Shown here one piece after another: positions 1-8,195 of a stretch of 32,848 nucleotides of DNA (the first letter of the stretch is position 1; each line of letters begins with the position of its first letter). This DNA is from a virus: IMG/VR virus record IMGVR_UViG_3300048837_000699, positions 1 through 32,848 of that record; one strand, 5' to 3'. A model generated the notes under the pieces. The model saw only the letters and a program-made list of their open reading frames with translations, did no database searches and was not told the DNA's origin. Position numbers and translations under genes: made by a program.

Positions 1-268
1 GGGCGGGGCGAAGCAGTACGCCAACACCCGCCAGAACCGACGCCAGCAGCGGGTGGGCCGGACGTACAAGACCGCCGGGAGCAAAAACAACCCGGGCGGT
101 GACACCTGGTACTGGCGGTTCCTCGAGTTCGGCACCCAGCGCACGAGCGCCCAGGAGTTCCTGGTGCCGGCGCTGCAGGAGAACGCGCAGCTCATCGAGG
201 GGCTGCTCGCCGAGTACCTCGAGCGAGAGATCGAGAAGCTGACACCCAATGTACCCACCGCTGTTTGA
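1..268 (+). CDS. HK97 gp10-like tail completion protein, 5' partial
   Basis: The reading frame is open to the left edge, so this is the C-terminal part of a longer gene; the GTG at 53 is unlikely to be the true start. The segment WYWRFLEFGTQRT (about residues 40-52 of the visible part) is the signature of the HK97 gp10 family, followed by the usual PALQEN-type helix. Family members sit at the head-tail junction and help complete or terminate the tail. The stop overlaps the start of the DUF3168 gene, the normal order in HK97-like tail operons. The call rests on the motif and on gene order. Confidence 0.8.
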   Translation, partial: GGAKQYANTRQNRRQQRVGRTYKTAGSKNNPGGDTWYWRFLEFGTQRTSAQEFLVPALQENAQLIEGLLAEYLEREIEKLTPNVPTAV

Positions 269-617
269 AGCCTGCGCCGGCGATTCGAGCGTCTCCGGAC
301 TGCTCGAGGACGCGACCGGCCTGCGCATGTACCCGTTCGGCGAGGCGCCGCAGAAGGCCGTGTTGCCGTACGCGGTGTGGGCGATCGGCAGCGGCGAGCC
401 CGAGAACTACCTCGGCGCGGCGCCGGACGCGGACGCGATCACGACGCACCTGGACGTATACGGGGCGACGGCGACCGAGGCGCGCGAGGTGAGCGACGCG
501 CTCGTCGCCGTGCTCGAGGCGCTGGCGCACGTCGTCTCCTGGGATGGCGAGGGCCGCGACACGGAGACCCGCGCCTACCGCAAGTCCTTCACGGTCGACT
601 GGATCGTGAATCGCTGA
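249..617 (+). CDS. DUF3168 tail completion / terminator protein
   Basis: This is a 122-residue protein beginning MYPPLFEACAGDSSVSGLL, which matches the DUF3168 pattern of a short N-terminal helix followed by a strand with PYAVW and a later ETRAYR-type segment. Members of this family resemble lambda gpU/HK97 tail-terminator proteins that cap the tail tube where it joins the head. The start at 249 overlaps the end of the gp10-like gene by 20 bases, suggesting translational coupling. The next gene is the tail tube, as expected. Confidence 0.8.
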   Translation: MYPPLFEACAGDSSVSGLLEDATGLRMYPFGEAPQKAVLPYAVWAIGSGEPENYLGAAPDADAITTHLDVYGATATEAREVSDALVAVLEALAHVVSWDGEGRDTETRAYRKSFTVDWIVNR

Positions 618-659
618 CCTGTTTCGACCACTGACCACTGCTGACGAGAGGTATTTTCG

Positions 660-1124
660 ATGGCCATGAAAACCCAGGGCACCAAGCTCTATTTCATCGA
701 CCCGGACGGCGATGTCATCACGACGGTCGGCTGCATCACCGGCATGACGGGCTTGACCGCGGCGCGCGACCAGATCGAGACGACCTGTCTCGACTCGGAC
801 GCCCGCACCTACGAGCCCGGCATGGCGACGCCCGGTGCCGCGTCGTTCACGATCAACTTCGACACCAGCGACGCGAGCCATGTGCGCATGCACGAGCTCT
901 ATCGCGCCGGCACGAAGCTGCAGTGGGCGCTCGGCTGGTCCGATGGCGCCCTGCCGCCTTCGGGCGCGTCGGGCGGACAGTTCAACCTGCCGACCAGCCG
1001 CTCCTGGATCGAATTCGAGGCCTACATCAGCGACCTGCCGTTCGACTTCGCGCTGAACAGCGTCGTCAGCAGCAATATCTCGGTCCAGGTGTCGGACTTC
1101 CCGATCCTGCACCCGAAGGTCTGA
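660..1124 (+). CDS. Major tail tube protein
   Basis: This 154-residue protein should polymerise into rings that form the tail tube. It has the tail-tube pattern: N-terminal KTQGTKLYFID, a GCITGMTGLT turn, and a charged DQIETTCLDSD segment leading into alternating strands. It is a little shorter than lambda gpV and lacks an obvious C-terminal Ig domain. GAGAGG at 646-651 lies 8 bases before the ATG, fitting strong translation of a structural protein. Upstream is the terminator gene and downstream the frameshifting chaperones, the standard order. Confidence 0.85.
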   Translation: MAMKTQGTKLYFIDPDGDVITTVGCITGMTGLTAARDQIETTCLDSDARTYEPGMATPGAASFTINFDTSDASHVRMHELYRAGTKLQWALGWSDGALPPSGASGGQFNLPTSRSWIEFEAYISDLPFDFALNSVVSSNISVQVSDFPILHPKV

Positions 1125-1136
1125 TCCGAGGCCGGC

Positions 1137-1502
1137 ATGGACCTGAAAACGCTGAGGGAGAAGGGCGGGTTCGTCCCGTCCGTGCCCGAGAAACGGGAAG
1201 TGTCCTGGACCCACATCGCCGAAGACGGAACCGAGGTCACGGATACCTTCACGGTATTCATCCGCAAGGTCTCCTGCGGCGTGATCGATCGCATCCAGGC
1301 AGCGGCCCGCGCCGCAATTACGGGTGGCGGCCCCGGGATCAGCCAGCGAGCGCTGGTGATCAGCGAGGCCGTGCTGCTCGGCGAGGATGGCACTGAGCGG
1401 CTGTCGTACGCCGAGGCCGAGGCGCTCGATCCGTCGCTGGCCGAGGTCCTGACCGGTGCAATCAATGCCGTCAACAGCGGCGAGGCCTCCTCAAAAAACT
1501 GA
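1137..1502 (+). CDS. Tail assembly chaperone, short form (gpG-like)
   Basis: This 121-residue protein lies between the tail tube and tape measure genes, the position of lambda gpG. Such chaperones bind the tape measure and recruit tube subunits during tail assembly and are absent from the finished virion. The visible N-terminus (LREKGGFVPSVPEKREV) and an acidic C-terminal helical region fit this family. The final sense codons are TCA AAA AAC followed by TGA, which form a classical slippery site, so the same start also gives a longer GT-like product. Confidence 0.8.
   Translation: MDLKTLREKGGFVPSVPEKREVSWTHIAEDGTEVTDTFTVFIRKVSCGVIDRIQAAARAAITGGGPGISQRALVISEAVLLGEDGTERLSYAEAEALDPSLAEVLTGAINAVNSGEASSKN
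1493..1499 (+). promoter_or_regulatory. -1 ribosomal frameshift site A AAA AAC
   Basis: The heptamer A AAA AAC is in the correct X XXY YYZ phase for a -1 slip. The zero-frame stop TGA (1500-1502) follows directly. After slippage, reading resumes at 1499 with CTG ACG GCC and stays open to 1801. A palindrome GCACGAGCTCGTGC at 1522-1535 could form a short downstream stem, though no strong pseudoknot was worked out. This is the standard way G and GT chaperones are made in long-tailed phages. Confidence 0.85.
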
Positions 1503-1801
1503 CGGCCGCCGACGAGTTCTGGCACGAGCTCGTGCTGAACGGAATCGGCGGCAGGACGATCGAGGAAGCCAAGGAGCGCTTATCCTTCGTCGAGGCTCAG
1601 CAGTGGTCGACCTACATGGCGCGCCGCGGGTCGCTGAATGTAGGTACACGCCTCGAGTGGGGATTCGCGCTCATCGCCGCGGCGATCAACAACGCGCTGG
1701 GCGGGACCGCGCGGCAGGTCGACTTCATGCCGCACACGCAGGACAGCCAGCAGCCGGGTTCGATTGACGACGTCATGAAAATTCTTTCAGGTAAGAAGTA
1801 A
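1499..1801 (+). CDS. Tail assembly chaperone T extension, made by -1 frameshift (GT form)
   Basis: This frame has no good initiation signal of its own; the first ATG/GTG/TTG-type start (1532) has no Shine-Dalgarno. It joins the short chaperone through the slippery site at 1493-1499, giving a fusion of about 221 residues with the junction SSKN-LTAADEFWHEL. The T part contains FVEAQQWSTYMARRGSLNVG, which resembles the gpT-like region that contacts the tube protein. The stop TAA overlaps the tape measure ATG as TAATG. The function is inferred from gene order and from the frameshift. Confidence 0.8.
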   Translation: MTAADEFWHELVLNGIGGRTIEEAKERLSFVEAQQWSTYMARRGSLNVGTRLEWGFALIAAAINNALGGTARQVDFMPHTQDSQQPGSIDDVMKILSGKK

Positions 1802-3936
1802 TGGCCACTCGCAGTCTGGGCAGCCTCACCGTCGACCTGCTGCTCAAGATGGGCGGCTTCAAGAAGGGCGCGGACCAGGCGACGCGCGAGATGGACGCGC
1901 TCACCCGGAAGATGAAGTCCGGGTTCCGCACGCTGCAGGGCGTCATCACGGGCCTCGTGGCGGGCGTCGGGTTCGGCAAGATCGTCCAGGCGACGATCGA
2001 GGCAGAGCAGGCGACGGCCAAGCTCGAGCAGGTGCTGAAGTCGACGGGCGGCGTCTCCGGGTTCACCTCGAAGCAGCTGCAGGCGGTTGCCGGCCAGCTG
2101 CAGCGTGTCACGGCGTTCGGCGACGATGCCGTCGTCGCGATGCAGGCCGTGCTGCTCACGTTCACGAACGTGCGCGGCGACCAGTTCACGGCCGCCACCG
2201 AAGCCGTGCTCGACCTGTCGACGGCGCTCAACATGGACCTGCAGTCCGCGGCGCTGCTGGTTGGCAAGGCGCTCAACGATCCGGTGAAGGGTGCGACGGC
2301 GCTGCAGCGCTCGGGCATCCAGCTCAGCGAATCGCAGAAGGAGCTGATCAAGACCTTCGTCGAGACCGGCGAGGTCGCAAAGGCGCAGGAAATCATCATC
2401 CGCGAGCTCGGTACGCAGTTCGGCGGCCAGGCGCGGGCGATCCGCGACACCTTTGGCGGCGCGCTCAAGTCCGTGCAGAACGCCTTCGGCGACCTGCTCG
2501 AGGTCAACACCGGCGTGCCGGCCGCGACCCGGGCGCTGAACGAGCTCTCCGACGTGCTGATGGACCCGCAGACGAAGGCGGGTGCCGACGCGCTGTTCTC
2601 GACGCTGATCCGCGGCGCGGCCACGGCGACCAAGTTCATTGCCGACACGCTGAACACGACACGCTTTCTCGCCGAGGAGCTCGCCGCGATCCGGTTCGGC
2701 GCCGCGGCTGGCGACCAGGTCCGCATCGAGAACGACATCGCCAAGGTCGAGTCGGCACTCAAGAATCCGTCCGAGCGGCTGCGATTCTTCGGTCGCGAAG
2801 GCATCGTCGAGTGGTGGTCCGAGGACGAGCTCAACGCCGAGCTGAAGCGGCTCAAGGGCCTGCTCGACGAGTACGGCCAGAACGTCGAGGCGCCGTTCGT
2901 CGCGCCGGTGCCGAGCCTCTCGAATACGCCCTACTCTCTGTGCGGCGGCGACGACGGCAAGGCGGCCGCGAAGTCCGCGCGCGATACCGCCGACGCGCTG
3001 CGCGACCAGGCCAAGGCCTACCAGGACATCTACGCCGCGGGCATTGCTGCGATCGAAGGCCTGCGCACGCCGGTCGAAGAGCAGATCGCGCAGTACCAGG
3101 AACAGAAGTACGCGCTCGAGCAGCTCGCCGCGACCTACCCGAACCTGGCCGCCGAGGCGAGCGGCGCGCTCGCCCGCCTCGAGGAGACGGTGAAGCTCGA
3201 GCCGCTCGAGATCACCGCGAAACCCATCACCGCCGCGCTCATCTTCCCGGAGAAAGAGCAGGAGCAGCTCAGCGTGTTCTTTGAGGAGGCCAGCCGCAGC
3301 GTGCAGGGGATCCTGTCGGACTTCATCTTCGATCCGTTCGAGAACGGACTCGAGGGGCTCGCCGATTCGTTCGCGAAGATGCTGCAGCGCATGGCCGCCG
3401 AGGCCATCGCGGCTGACATCGCCGGCAAGATCTTCGGCACCGGTGGCGTGAGTTCCGGGGGCGGTTGGCTCGGCAAGGCGGCCGGCGTCTTGGGCGGACT
3501 GTTCGGTGGCGGGTCCGCAGCCAGCGCCAGTATCGGCACGATCAACGGCTTCGACTTCTCGTCGATCGGCCTGGCGAGTGGCGGCTACACCGGCGACGGC
3601 GGCAAGTACGAGCCCGCCGGCATCGTGCACGCCGGCGAGTTCGTGACGCGCTCGGAAGTGACCCGCCAGCCTGGCGCGATCGGCTTCCTAGAGGCGTTCA
3701 ACCGCGTCGGCATGCAGGCGCTGCACGCGATGCCCGGGTTCGCCGAGGGCGGACTCGTGGCCGCGATGCCTTCGCCGATCCGCAGCCCGACGCTCGGCAT
3801 GCGCTCGTCGGGCATGACCGTCCAGAACAACTTCACGATCAACGCACCGAACGGCACCGTCTCGCGGGCCACGGAACAGCAGATCGCGGCGGCCGCGGCG
3901 CGCGGTGCTTCCCGCGCCAACGTCCGGAACAACTGA
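1801..3936 (+). CDS. Tape measure protein
   Basis: This 711-residue protein should sit inside the tail tube and set its length. The N-terminal third is helical and begins MATRSLGSLTVDLLLKMGGF; hydrophobic and glycine-rich stretches lie around residues 540-580. The C-terminus has repeated motifs of the GGYTGDGGKYEPAGIVHAGE and GFAEGG type that are common in lambda-type tape measures. At roughly 0.15 nm per residue the tail would be about 105 nm (inference). The start overlaps the chaperone stop, and the stop overlaps the next ATG. Confidence 0.9.
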   Translation: MATRSLGSLTVDLLLKMGGFKKGADQATREMDALTRKMKSGFRTLQGVITGLVAGVGFGKIVQATIEAEQATAKLEQVLKSTGGVSGFTSKQLQAVAGQLQRVTAFGDDAVVAMQAVLLTFTNVRGDQFTAATEAVLDLSTALNMDLQSAALLVGKALNDPVKGATALQRSGIQLSESQKELIKTFVETGEVAKAQEIIIRELGTQFGGQARAIRDTFGGALKSVQNAFGDLLEVNTGVPAATRALNELSDVLMDPQTKAGADALFSTLIRGAATATKFIADTLNTTRFLAEELAAIRFGAAAGDQVRIENDIAKVESALKNPSERLRFFGREGIVEWWSEDELNAELKRLKGLLDEYGQNVEAPFVAPVPSLSNTPYSLCGGDDGKAAAKSARDTADALRDQAKAYQDIYAAGIAAIEGLRTPVEEQIAQYQEQKYALEQLAATYPNLAAEASGALARLEETVKLEPLEITAKPITAALIFPEKEQEQLSVFFEEASRSVQGILSDFIFDPFENGLEGLADSFAKMLQRMAAEAIAADIAGKIFGTGGVSSGGGWLGKAAGVLGGLFGGGSAASASIGTINGFDFSSIGLASGGYTGDGGKYEPAGIVHAGEFVTRSEVTRQPGAIGFLEAFNRVGMQALHAMPGFAEGGLVAAMPSPIRSPTLGMRSSGMTVQNNFTINAPNGTVSRATEQQIAAAAARGASRANVRNN

Positions 3937-4577
3937 TGTCTTTCCTCGAAACACCTCGCTTCCCGGGCTGCCCGCGCTACGGATTCATCTCCGAGCCGAT
4001 GTACTCGGTCACCACGATCGAGCGGGCGAGCGGTGTCGAGCGGCGCAACCGCAACTGGGCGTACCCACTCACGCGCATCACGCTCACGGTGGGGCCGAGC
4101 GAGGGCGGCGACCCGGCCGTGCAGGAGCTTCTGCGCTTCTATCACGCGGTCGGCGGCCCGGCCTACGGGTTCCGGGTCAAGGACTACACCGACTTCAAGT
4201 CGTGCGCGGTCGGCAGCACCCCAGCGTCGACTGATTGCCCGCTGCTCGCGGTCGTCGGCGAGAGCCCCGCCGAGTACCAGCTCGTCAAGCGCTACACCTA
4301 CGGCGTGCTGTCACAGGACCGGCCGATCTTCAAACCGGTCTCCGGTACGATCCTGATCGCCGACGGTGGCACGCTGAAGACCGAGACCACGCACTACACC
4401 GTCGACTACACGACCGGCCGCGTATCGCTGTTGTTCACGCCCGCCGGGACTTTGACCTGGGGCGGCGAGTTCGATCTGCCGATGCGCTTTGACGGTTCCT
4501 TTCCAGTCGAGATCATCAGTCACCGACAGCAGGCTGTCTCGTTCTCGCTAAAAGAAATCCGCCTCGAGGTGGATTAA
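3936..4577 (+). CDS. DUF2460 distal tail / tail-tip protein
   Basis: This 213-residue protein starts at the ATG overlapping the tape measure stop (TGATG). It has the DUF2460 layout: FLETPRFPGCPRYGF near the N-terminus, then a segment with PAYGFRVKDYTDFKS, and a C-terminal half with WGGEFDLPMRFDG. This family matches the first tail-tip protein after the tape measure in gene transfer agents and related siphophages. It is normally followed directly by a DUF2163 gene; here about 5 kb of cargo separates the two. Confidence 0.85.
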   Translation: MSFLETPRFPGCPRYGFISEPMYSVTTIERASGVERRNRNWAYPLTRITLTVGPSEGGDPAVQELLRFYHAVGGPAYGFRVKDYTDFKSCAVGSTPASTDCPLLAVVGESPAEYQLVKRYTYGVLSQDRPIFKPVSGTILIADGGTLKTETTHYTVDYTTGRVSLLFTPAGTLTWGGEFDLPMRFDGSFPVEIISHRQQAVSFSLKEIRLEVD

Positions 4578-4599
4578 AATTCCTGCTTGAGAGGTGATG

Positions 4600-4890
4600 A
4601 TGGCCAGTCCCGAATCTTTGACGCGGTTCCGCGTGCCTCTCGGATCGCTGATCGTCGACGGCGCCCTGGTGCTGTCGCTGGTGTTCTCGACCGGCCAGAT
4701 GATGGAGCGGTTCGACACGATGGACCGCCGCATGCAGCAGATCGAGCACCTCGAGGCGGCCACGCGCCTCAACGCGCTGGAGATGCGCTCCGCGCAGATG
4801 GAGCGTTACCAGGCGGAGCTCAAGGTCGACATCGTGAAGCGACTCGATCGCATCGAAACGCTGCTGGACGACGCTGCTCGGCGGCCGTGA
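4600..4890 (+). CDS. Small membrane-anchored coiled-coil protein
   Basis: This is about 96 residues, with one hydrophobic segment (GSLIVDGALVLSLVFSTG) followed by a long charged helix rich in M, E, R and Q that should form a coiled coil. GAGG at 4591-4594 best serves the ATG at 4600; the GTG at 4594 and ATG at 4597 lie too close to it. The stop overlaps the GTG of the next gene. It opens the glycan cassette and could be a membrane tether or a small structural protein. No function is recognised. Confidence 0.6.
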   Translation: MASPESLTRFRVPLGSLIVDGALVLSLVFSTGQMMERFDTMDRRMQQIEHLEAATRLNALEMRSAQMERYQAELKVDIVKRLDRIETLLDDAARRP

Positions 4891-5690
4891 GGGCGTACGT
4901 CGCCGTCCGCGAGGCCCCGCACTACCGGCGGGACGCCTTCTGCGACGGCCTGCGTGCCTGTGGCTACGAGATCGGGCCCCTGGACCCACGCCCCGGCAAC
5001 GCGCTGCTGATCTGGAATCGGTACGGCGCCGGGCATCAGATGGCGCTGCAGTACGAGGCCGCCGGCGGGACGGTCATCGTCGCCGAGAATGGCTACCTCG
5101 GCCGCGAGTGGGGCGGCCAGGTCTGGTACTCGCTCGCACTCAACTGGAACGCAGGCGCGGGCCGCTGGCCGATCGGCGGGCCCGAACGTGCGGACATCTT
5201 CGACGCCGACTGGTGGCCGTGGCGCACGGGTGGCGACTACGCCCTGGTGCTCGCCCAGCGCGGCATTGGCTCCCCGCCAGTGGCGCAGCCCTCCGGCTGG
5301 CATCAGCGGGCCGCCAAGCACCTGCAGGCCATGGGACACCGCGTCGTCGTCCGCGGGCACCCGGGCGCCAAGCAGCACAATGAGACCCTGTATCCCCAGC
5401 TCGCCGGCGCGAAGTTCGTCGTCACCTGGGGGAGCGGGGCAGCGATCAAGGCGCTGCTCTACGGCGTGCCGGTCTATCACGGACTGCCGAAGTGGATCGG
5501 GGCGCCCGCGGCACGGCCATTCGGCAAGGTCCTCGGCGAGCCTTTCCGGGGCGACCGGGGCGAGTTCCTGACCCAGCTCGCCTGGGCGATGTGGTCCGTC
5601 GAGGAGATCGGCTCTGGTCACGCCTTCCGTCACCTGCTACGCGGACCATCGCAAGCCGTACAGCCTGAGCCTCTGCAACGCACTGGCTGA
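4887..5690 (+). CDS. Putative GT-B-like glycosyltransferase
   Basis: This 267-residue protein starts at a GTG overlapping the previous stop (GTGA). Residues about 150-210 contain RVVVRGHP and then FVVTWGSGAAIKALLYGVPV, the kind of Gly-Ser loop followed by GVPV found in the nucleotide-sugar half of GT-B folds and capsule-type transferases. No full GT family signature is visible, so the reaction is unknown. The next gene carries a similar loop, suggesting that the two are relatives. The last 15 or so residues overlap the start of the next gene. The membership in a glycan pathway is inferred from the neighbours. Confidence 0.5.
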   Translation: MRAYVAVREAPHYRRDAFCDGLRACGYEIGPLDPRPGNALLIWNRYGAGHQMALQYEAAGGTVIVAENGYLGREWGGQVWYSLALNWNAGAGRWPIGGPERADIFDADWWPWRTGGDYALVLAQRGIGSPPVAQPSGWHQRAAKHLQAMGHRVVVRGHPGAKQHNETLYPQLAGAKFVVTWGSGAAIKALLYGVPVYHGLPKWIGAPAARPFGKVLGEPFRGDRGEFLTQLAWAMWSVEEIGSGHAFRHLLRGPSQAVQPEPLQRTG

Positions 5691-6375
5691 CGGCTGCGGC
5701 GGCCAGGTCGTCATCGACTGGCAGGCGCGGGGCAACACCGGGTTCATTTCCGGCATGGCCACCCGGCAGGCGGCGCTGATGCAACCCGGCGTCCTGCCTG
5801 ACTGGTATCAGGTCGACCACGGCTACTGGCGCCGCGGCGAGTATTACCGGATCAGCCACAAGCGGCTCTGGTGCGACGGTCGGGGTCAGCCCGACTTCGC
5901 GCGCCTGGACTTGCTCGGCGTGAACGTGGCCCCAACGCACACAGGCGGCCGGCACGTCCTGGTCGCGATGCAGTCGCCGGGCTTCTACCAGCTCTGGGCC
6001 GGCACCTCCCCGGTGTGCTTCAGCGAGCGCATCACGAAGAAGGTCCGGCAGCACACCGACCGGCCGATCGTGTTCCGGCAGAAGCCGAACCGGTGGGGCC
6101 GGCTGCAGCCGATCGAGGTCGCGCTGCGGGACGCCTGGCTGGTGATCACCCACTCCTCGGCCGTGGCGCTCGATGCGCTGGCCGCCGGGGTGCCGGTGAT
6201 CGTCACCGAGGCGACGTTCTGCGCCGCCCGCCTCGGGACGTTGTGGGAACAGATCGAGAATCCTTACCGACCGACGCAGGACGAGCGCCGCGACCTGTTC
6301 GCCCGTATCGCCGGTCACCAGTGGACTCTCGCGGAGATGCGCTCTGGCGAGGTCTGGGAGCGACTGAAGCCGTGA
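5614..6375 (+). CDS. Putative glycosyltransferase with probable non-ATG start
   Basis: From the ATG at 5755 the protein is 206 residues, but the frame upstream to about 5614 reads like protein (VTCYADHRKPYSLSLCNAL, then GGQVVIDWQARGNTG) and has no ATG, GTG or TTG. GAGGAG at 5601-5606 is 7 bases before a CTG at 5614, which is proposed as the start (253 residues). The C-terminal half has WLVITHSSAVALDALAAGVP, similar to the sugar-nucleotide binding loop of GT-B enzymes and to the previous gene. The substrate is unknown. If CTG is not used, the gene may begin at 5755 and lack its N-terminal fold. Confidence 0.5.
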   Translation: MVTPSVTCYADHRKPYSLSLCNALADGCGGQVVIDWQARGNTGFISGMATRQAALMQPGVLPDWYQVDHGYWRRGEYYRISHKRLWCDGRGQPDFARLDLLGVNVAPTHTGGRHVLVAMQSPGFYQLWAGTSPVCFSERITKKVRQHTDRPIVFRQKPNRWGRLQPIEVALRDAWLVITHSSAVALDALAAGVPVIVTEATFCAARLGTLWEQIENPYRPTQDERRDLFARIAGHQWTLAEMRSGEVWERLKP

Positions 6376-6992
6376 AGGTCGTCTACTACCACGCCGACGC
6401 CAAGCCCCTGTGGGACGCGCCGGCCGGACTGTACAAGCGGATCGCCGAGAAGTTCCTTCGCAATTGCGAGGAGCTCGACCTCGAGGTGATTCACCTGACG
6501 CTCGACGGCCACGAGGGATGGGGGCACCGCACCATCCGCTTCAGCGGACTCGACCCGGCCGAGGTGGTCTACAATCGCGAGGTCTGCTTCTCGACGTTCC
6601 TCGCTGAGGCAGGCACGGACGATTACCTGTTCACGGAGCCGGACTCCGAGATCCTGCGGCCGGTTCAACCGACCGAAGCCGACTGCATGCTGCTGTATCG
6701 GCAGGACAGCGGGCCGCACATCTGCCCGGCGCTGCGCCTGGCGCGGCGCTCGGCGCTGCCGGTGTTCGAACGGGTCCTCGAAGCCATCGAGCCGATGACG
6801 ACCGACCGCAAGGCCTGGCACGGCGATTCGATCGCCTTCGCCGAGCTGTACACCGCGCTCGGCCAGCCCACGGCGCTCGGCACGTATCCACTGGGCGCGG
6901 TCTCGATCGAGCTGCGCCGCTACGCCGAGTACATGAAGGGCCCGGCGATGCGCTTCTGGAAGAACAGCCAGAAATTAAGGATGGTCGATTAG
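6372..6992 (+). CDS. Putative nucleotide-sugar transferase-like phage protein
   Basis: This 206-residue protein starts at a GTG overlapping the previous stop. It begins VKVVYYHADAKPLWDAP. It has an acidic segment YLFTEPDSEI (about residues 85-94) in the place where GT-A enzymes carry DxD, and later AWHGDSIAFAELY. I know this type only as an uncharacterised phage protein. Its place among transferase-like genes suggests a role in glycan building, but this is inference. The C-terminus QKLRMVD ends two bases before the HNH gene start and may include sequence altered by that insertion. Confidence 0.45.
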   Translation: MKVVYYHADAKPLWDAPAGLYKRIAEKFLRNCEELDLEVIHLTLDGHEGWGHRTIRFSGLDPAEVVYNREVCFSTFLAEAGTDDYLFTEPDSEILRPVQPTEADCMLLYRQDSGPHICPALRLARRSALPVFERVLEAIEPMTTDRKAWHGDSIAFAELYTALGQPTALGTYPLGAVSIELRRYAEYMKGPAMRFWKNSQKLRMVD

Positions 6993-6993
6993 C

Positions 6994-7467
6994 GTGACAC
7001 TGAAACGGCTAACTGATCGCGAACGATTCGAAAGGGCATACGACGCTTTGCCAAATGGATGTTGGCAATGGCGAATGGCTCTGGATCCAGACGGCTACGG
7101 GCACATTCGCTTGGGCAGTCGATCCGATGGCTCTCGAAGTCGAAAGAGTGCCCATCGGTACGCTTACGAACTACTGGTTGGGCCAATTCCAGACGGATTG
7201 ACCATCGATCATTTGTGCAGAAACCGGGCTTGCGTGAATCCGGCTCACCTCGAGGCGGTGTCGGGCCGCGTGAACACACAGCGAGGGGCGCGCGCCACAG
7301 CCACGCACTGCAAGTCCGGCCACGCGCTATCGGGGGAGAATCTCTACGTCGCGCCAGATGGTCGGCGGGCCTGCAAGATCTGTCGTCGTCGCTGGGTCCA
7401 CGCTTACGAACGGCGAACTGGCTACGCCGCTCACAAGCGCTACCGGGAGCGACTCAAATCGGCTTAG
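6994..7467 (+). CDS. HNH homing-type endonuclease
   Basis: This 157-residue protein starts at GTG. It has a compact HNH core, HRYAYELLVGPIPDGLTIDH followed by LCRNRACVNPAHLEAV (about residues 50-88), preceded by NGCWQW as is usual in this family. C-terminal CKSGHAL and CKICRRR pairs may bind zinc. Its DNA is visibly less GC-rich than its neighbours (AAA, TTG and AAT codons near the start), a sign of separate origin. Its 3' end overlaps the coding sequence of the next gene and seems to have displaced that gene's start codon. Confidence 0.85.
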   Translation: MTLKRLTDRERFERAYDALPNGCWQWRMALDPDGYGHIRLGSRSDGSRSRKSAHRYAYELLVGPIPDGLTIDHLCRNRACVNPAHLEAVSGRVNTQRGARATATHCKSGHALSGENLYVAPDGRRACKICRRRWVHAYERRTGYAAHKRYRERLKSA

Positions 7468-7478
7468 GCGACGAAGTG

Positions 7479-8195
7479 ATGGTCCTCGGCCAGGCGCGCC
7501 GCGCTGGCTGCAAGGTGCAGATCCACGGCAAGGGCGGCGCCCGGCGCTGGCACTGGCTGTGGGAGCGGGCGCCCTATGTGGCGCGACTCGGCGAGCCGGG
7601 CGAGTTCCCGGCGATCGTGAACGGCCCGAGCTGCCGGCCCTACATCGACTACAAGCGCACGACGAAAGATCGCTGGGCGTTCACCAGCTGGCGGGCCAGT
7701 CCCGGCGAGCTGTTCGACGTGCGCCCGGACCCGCGCGCCGAGGGCCTCGTGCTCGTCGAGCCTCACATCAAGGCCACGGCGAGCCCGAACAAGCAGTGGG
7801 GCCGATGGCAGGAGCTCGTCCACGACTATCCGGACGTGCCCTGGGCGCAGCTCGGCAACCCGGGCACGAAATGGCTTGGCGGCGTGATGAAGCTCGAGAC
7901 GCGGGACTTCGCCGACGCCTGCAACCTGATGGCGGGCTGTGCGACGGCCGTGCTGCCCGAGGGCGCGCTGCACCACGTCGCCGCCGCGCTCGGCCGGCGG
8001 GTCGTCGTGCTGTTCGGCGGCTACCTGCGGCCGGTGACGACCGGTTACGAGACACACATCAACCTGGCGGTCGACGACCCCGAGGCACTTGGATGGCGAA
8101 TTCGGCACCCAGCCTGCACCCGCGCGTGGTCACGGATCACGCCGGCAACTGTTCGGACCGCCGTGGCTTCGGTCCTCCGGACTCCCAGCTCGTAG
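7479..8195 (+). CDS. Putative GT9 (heptosyltransferase)-like transferase, start displaced by HNH gene
   Basis: From ATG 7479 the product is 238 residues, but the in-frame codons just upstream (7458-7478) spell IGLGDEV. This resembles the G-x-GD motif near the N-terminus of GT9 family enzymes, so the true protein should start earlier. GGGAG at 7445-7449 lies 8 bases before ATC 7458, which could be a rare start. Later segments PHIKATASPNKQWGRWQELV and AGCATAVLPEGALHHVAAAL fit the C-terminal donor-binding half of GT9. The end overlaps the FkbM gene by about 100 bases. Confidence 0.55.
   Translation: MVLGQARRAGCKVQIHGKGGARRWHWLWERAPYVARLGEPGEFPAIVNGPSCRPYIDYKRTTKDRWAFTSWRASPGELFDVRPDPRAEGLVLVEPHIKATASPNKQWGRWQELVHDYPDVPWAQLGNPGTKWLGGVMKLETRDFADACNLMAGCATAVLPEGALHHVAAALGRRVVVLFGGYLRPVTTGYETHINLAVDDPEALGWRIRHPACTRAWSRITPATVRTAVASVLRTPSS

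Noticed and set aside
192-1214. Long minus-strand frame of 340 codons, with similar long antisense frames at 1612-3630 and 30204-32744
   Set aside because: Arg- and Ala-rich shadow frames of GC-rich coding DNA opposite well-supported tail, terminase and protease genes.
6993-7468. Group I intron carrying the HNH gene
   Set aside because: The inserted length is almost all coding, leaving no room for a ribozyme core, and no splice product restores both flanking genes.
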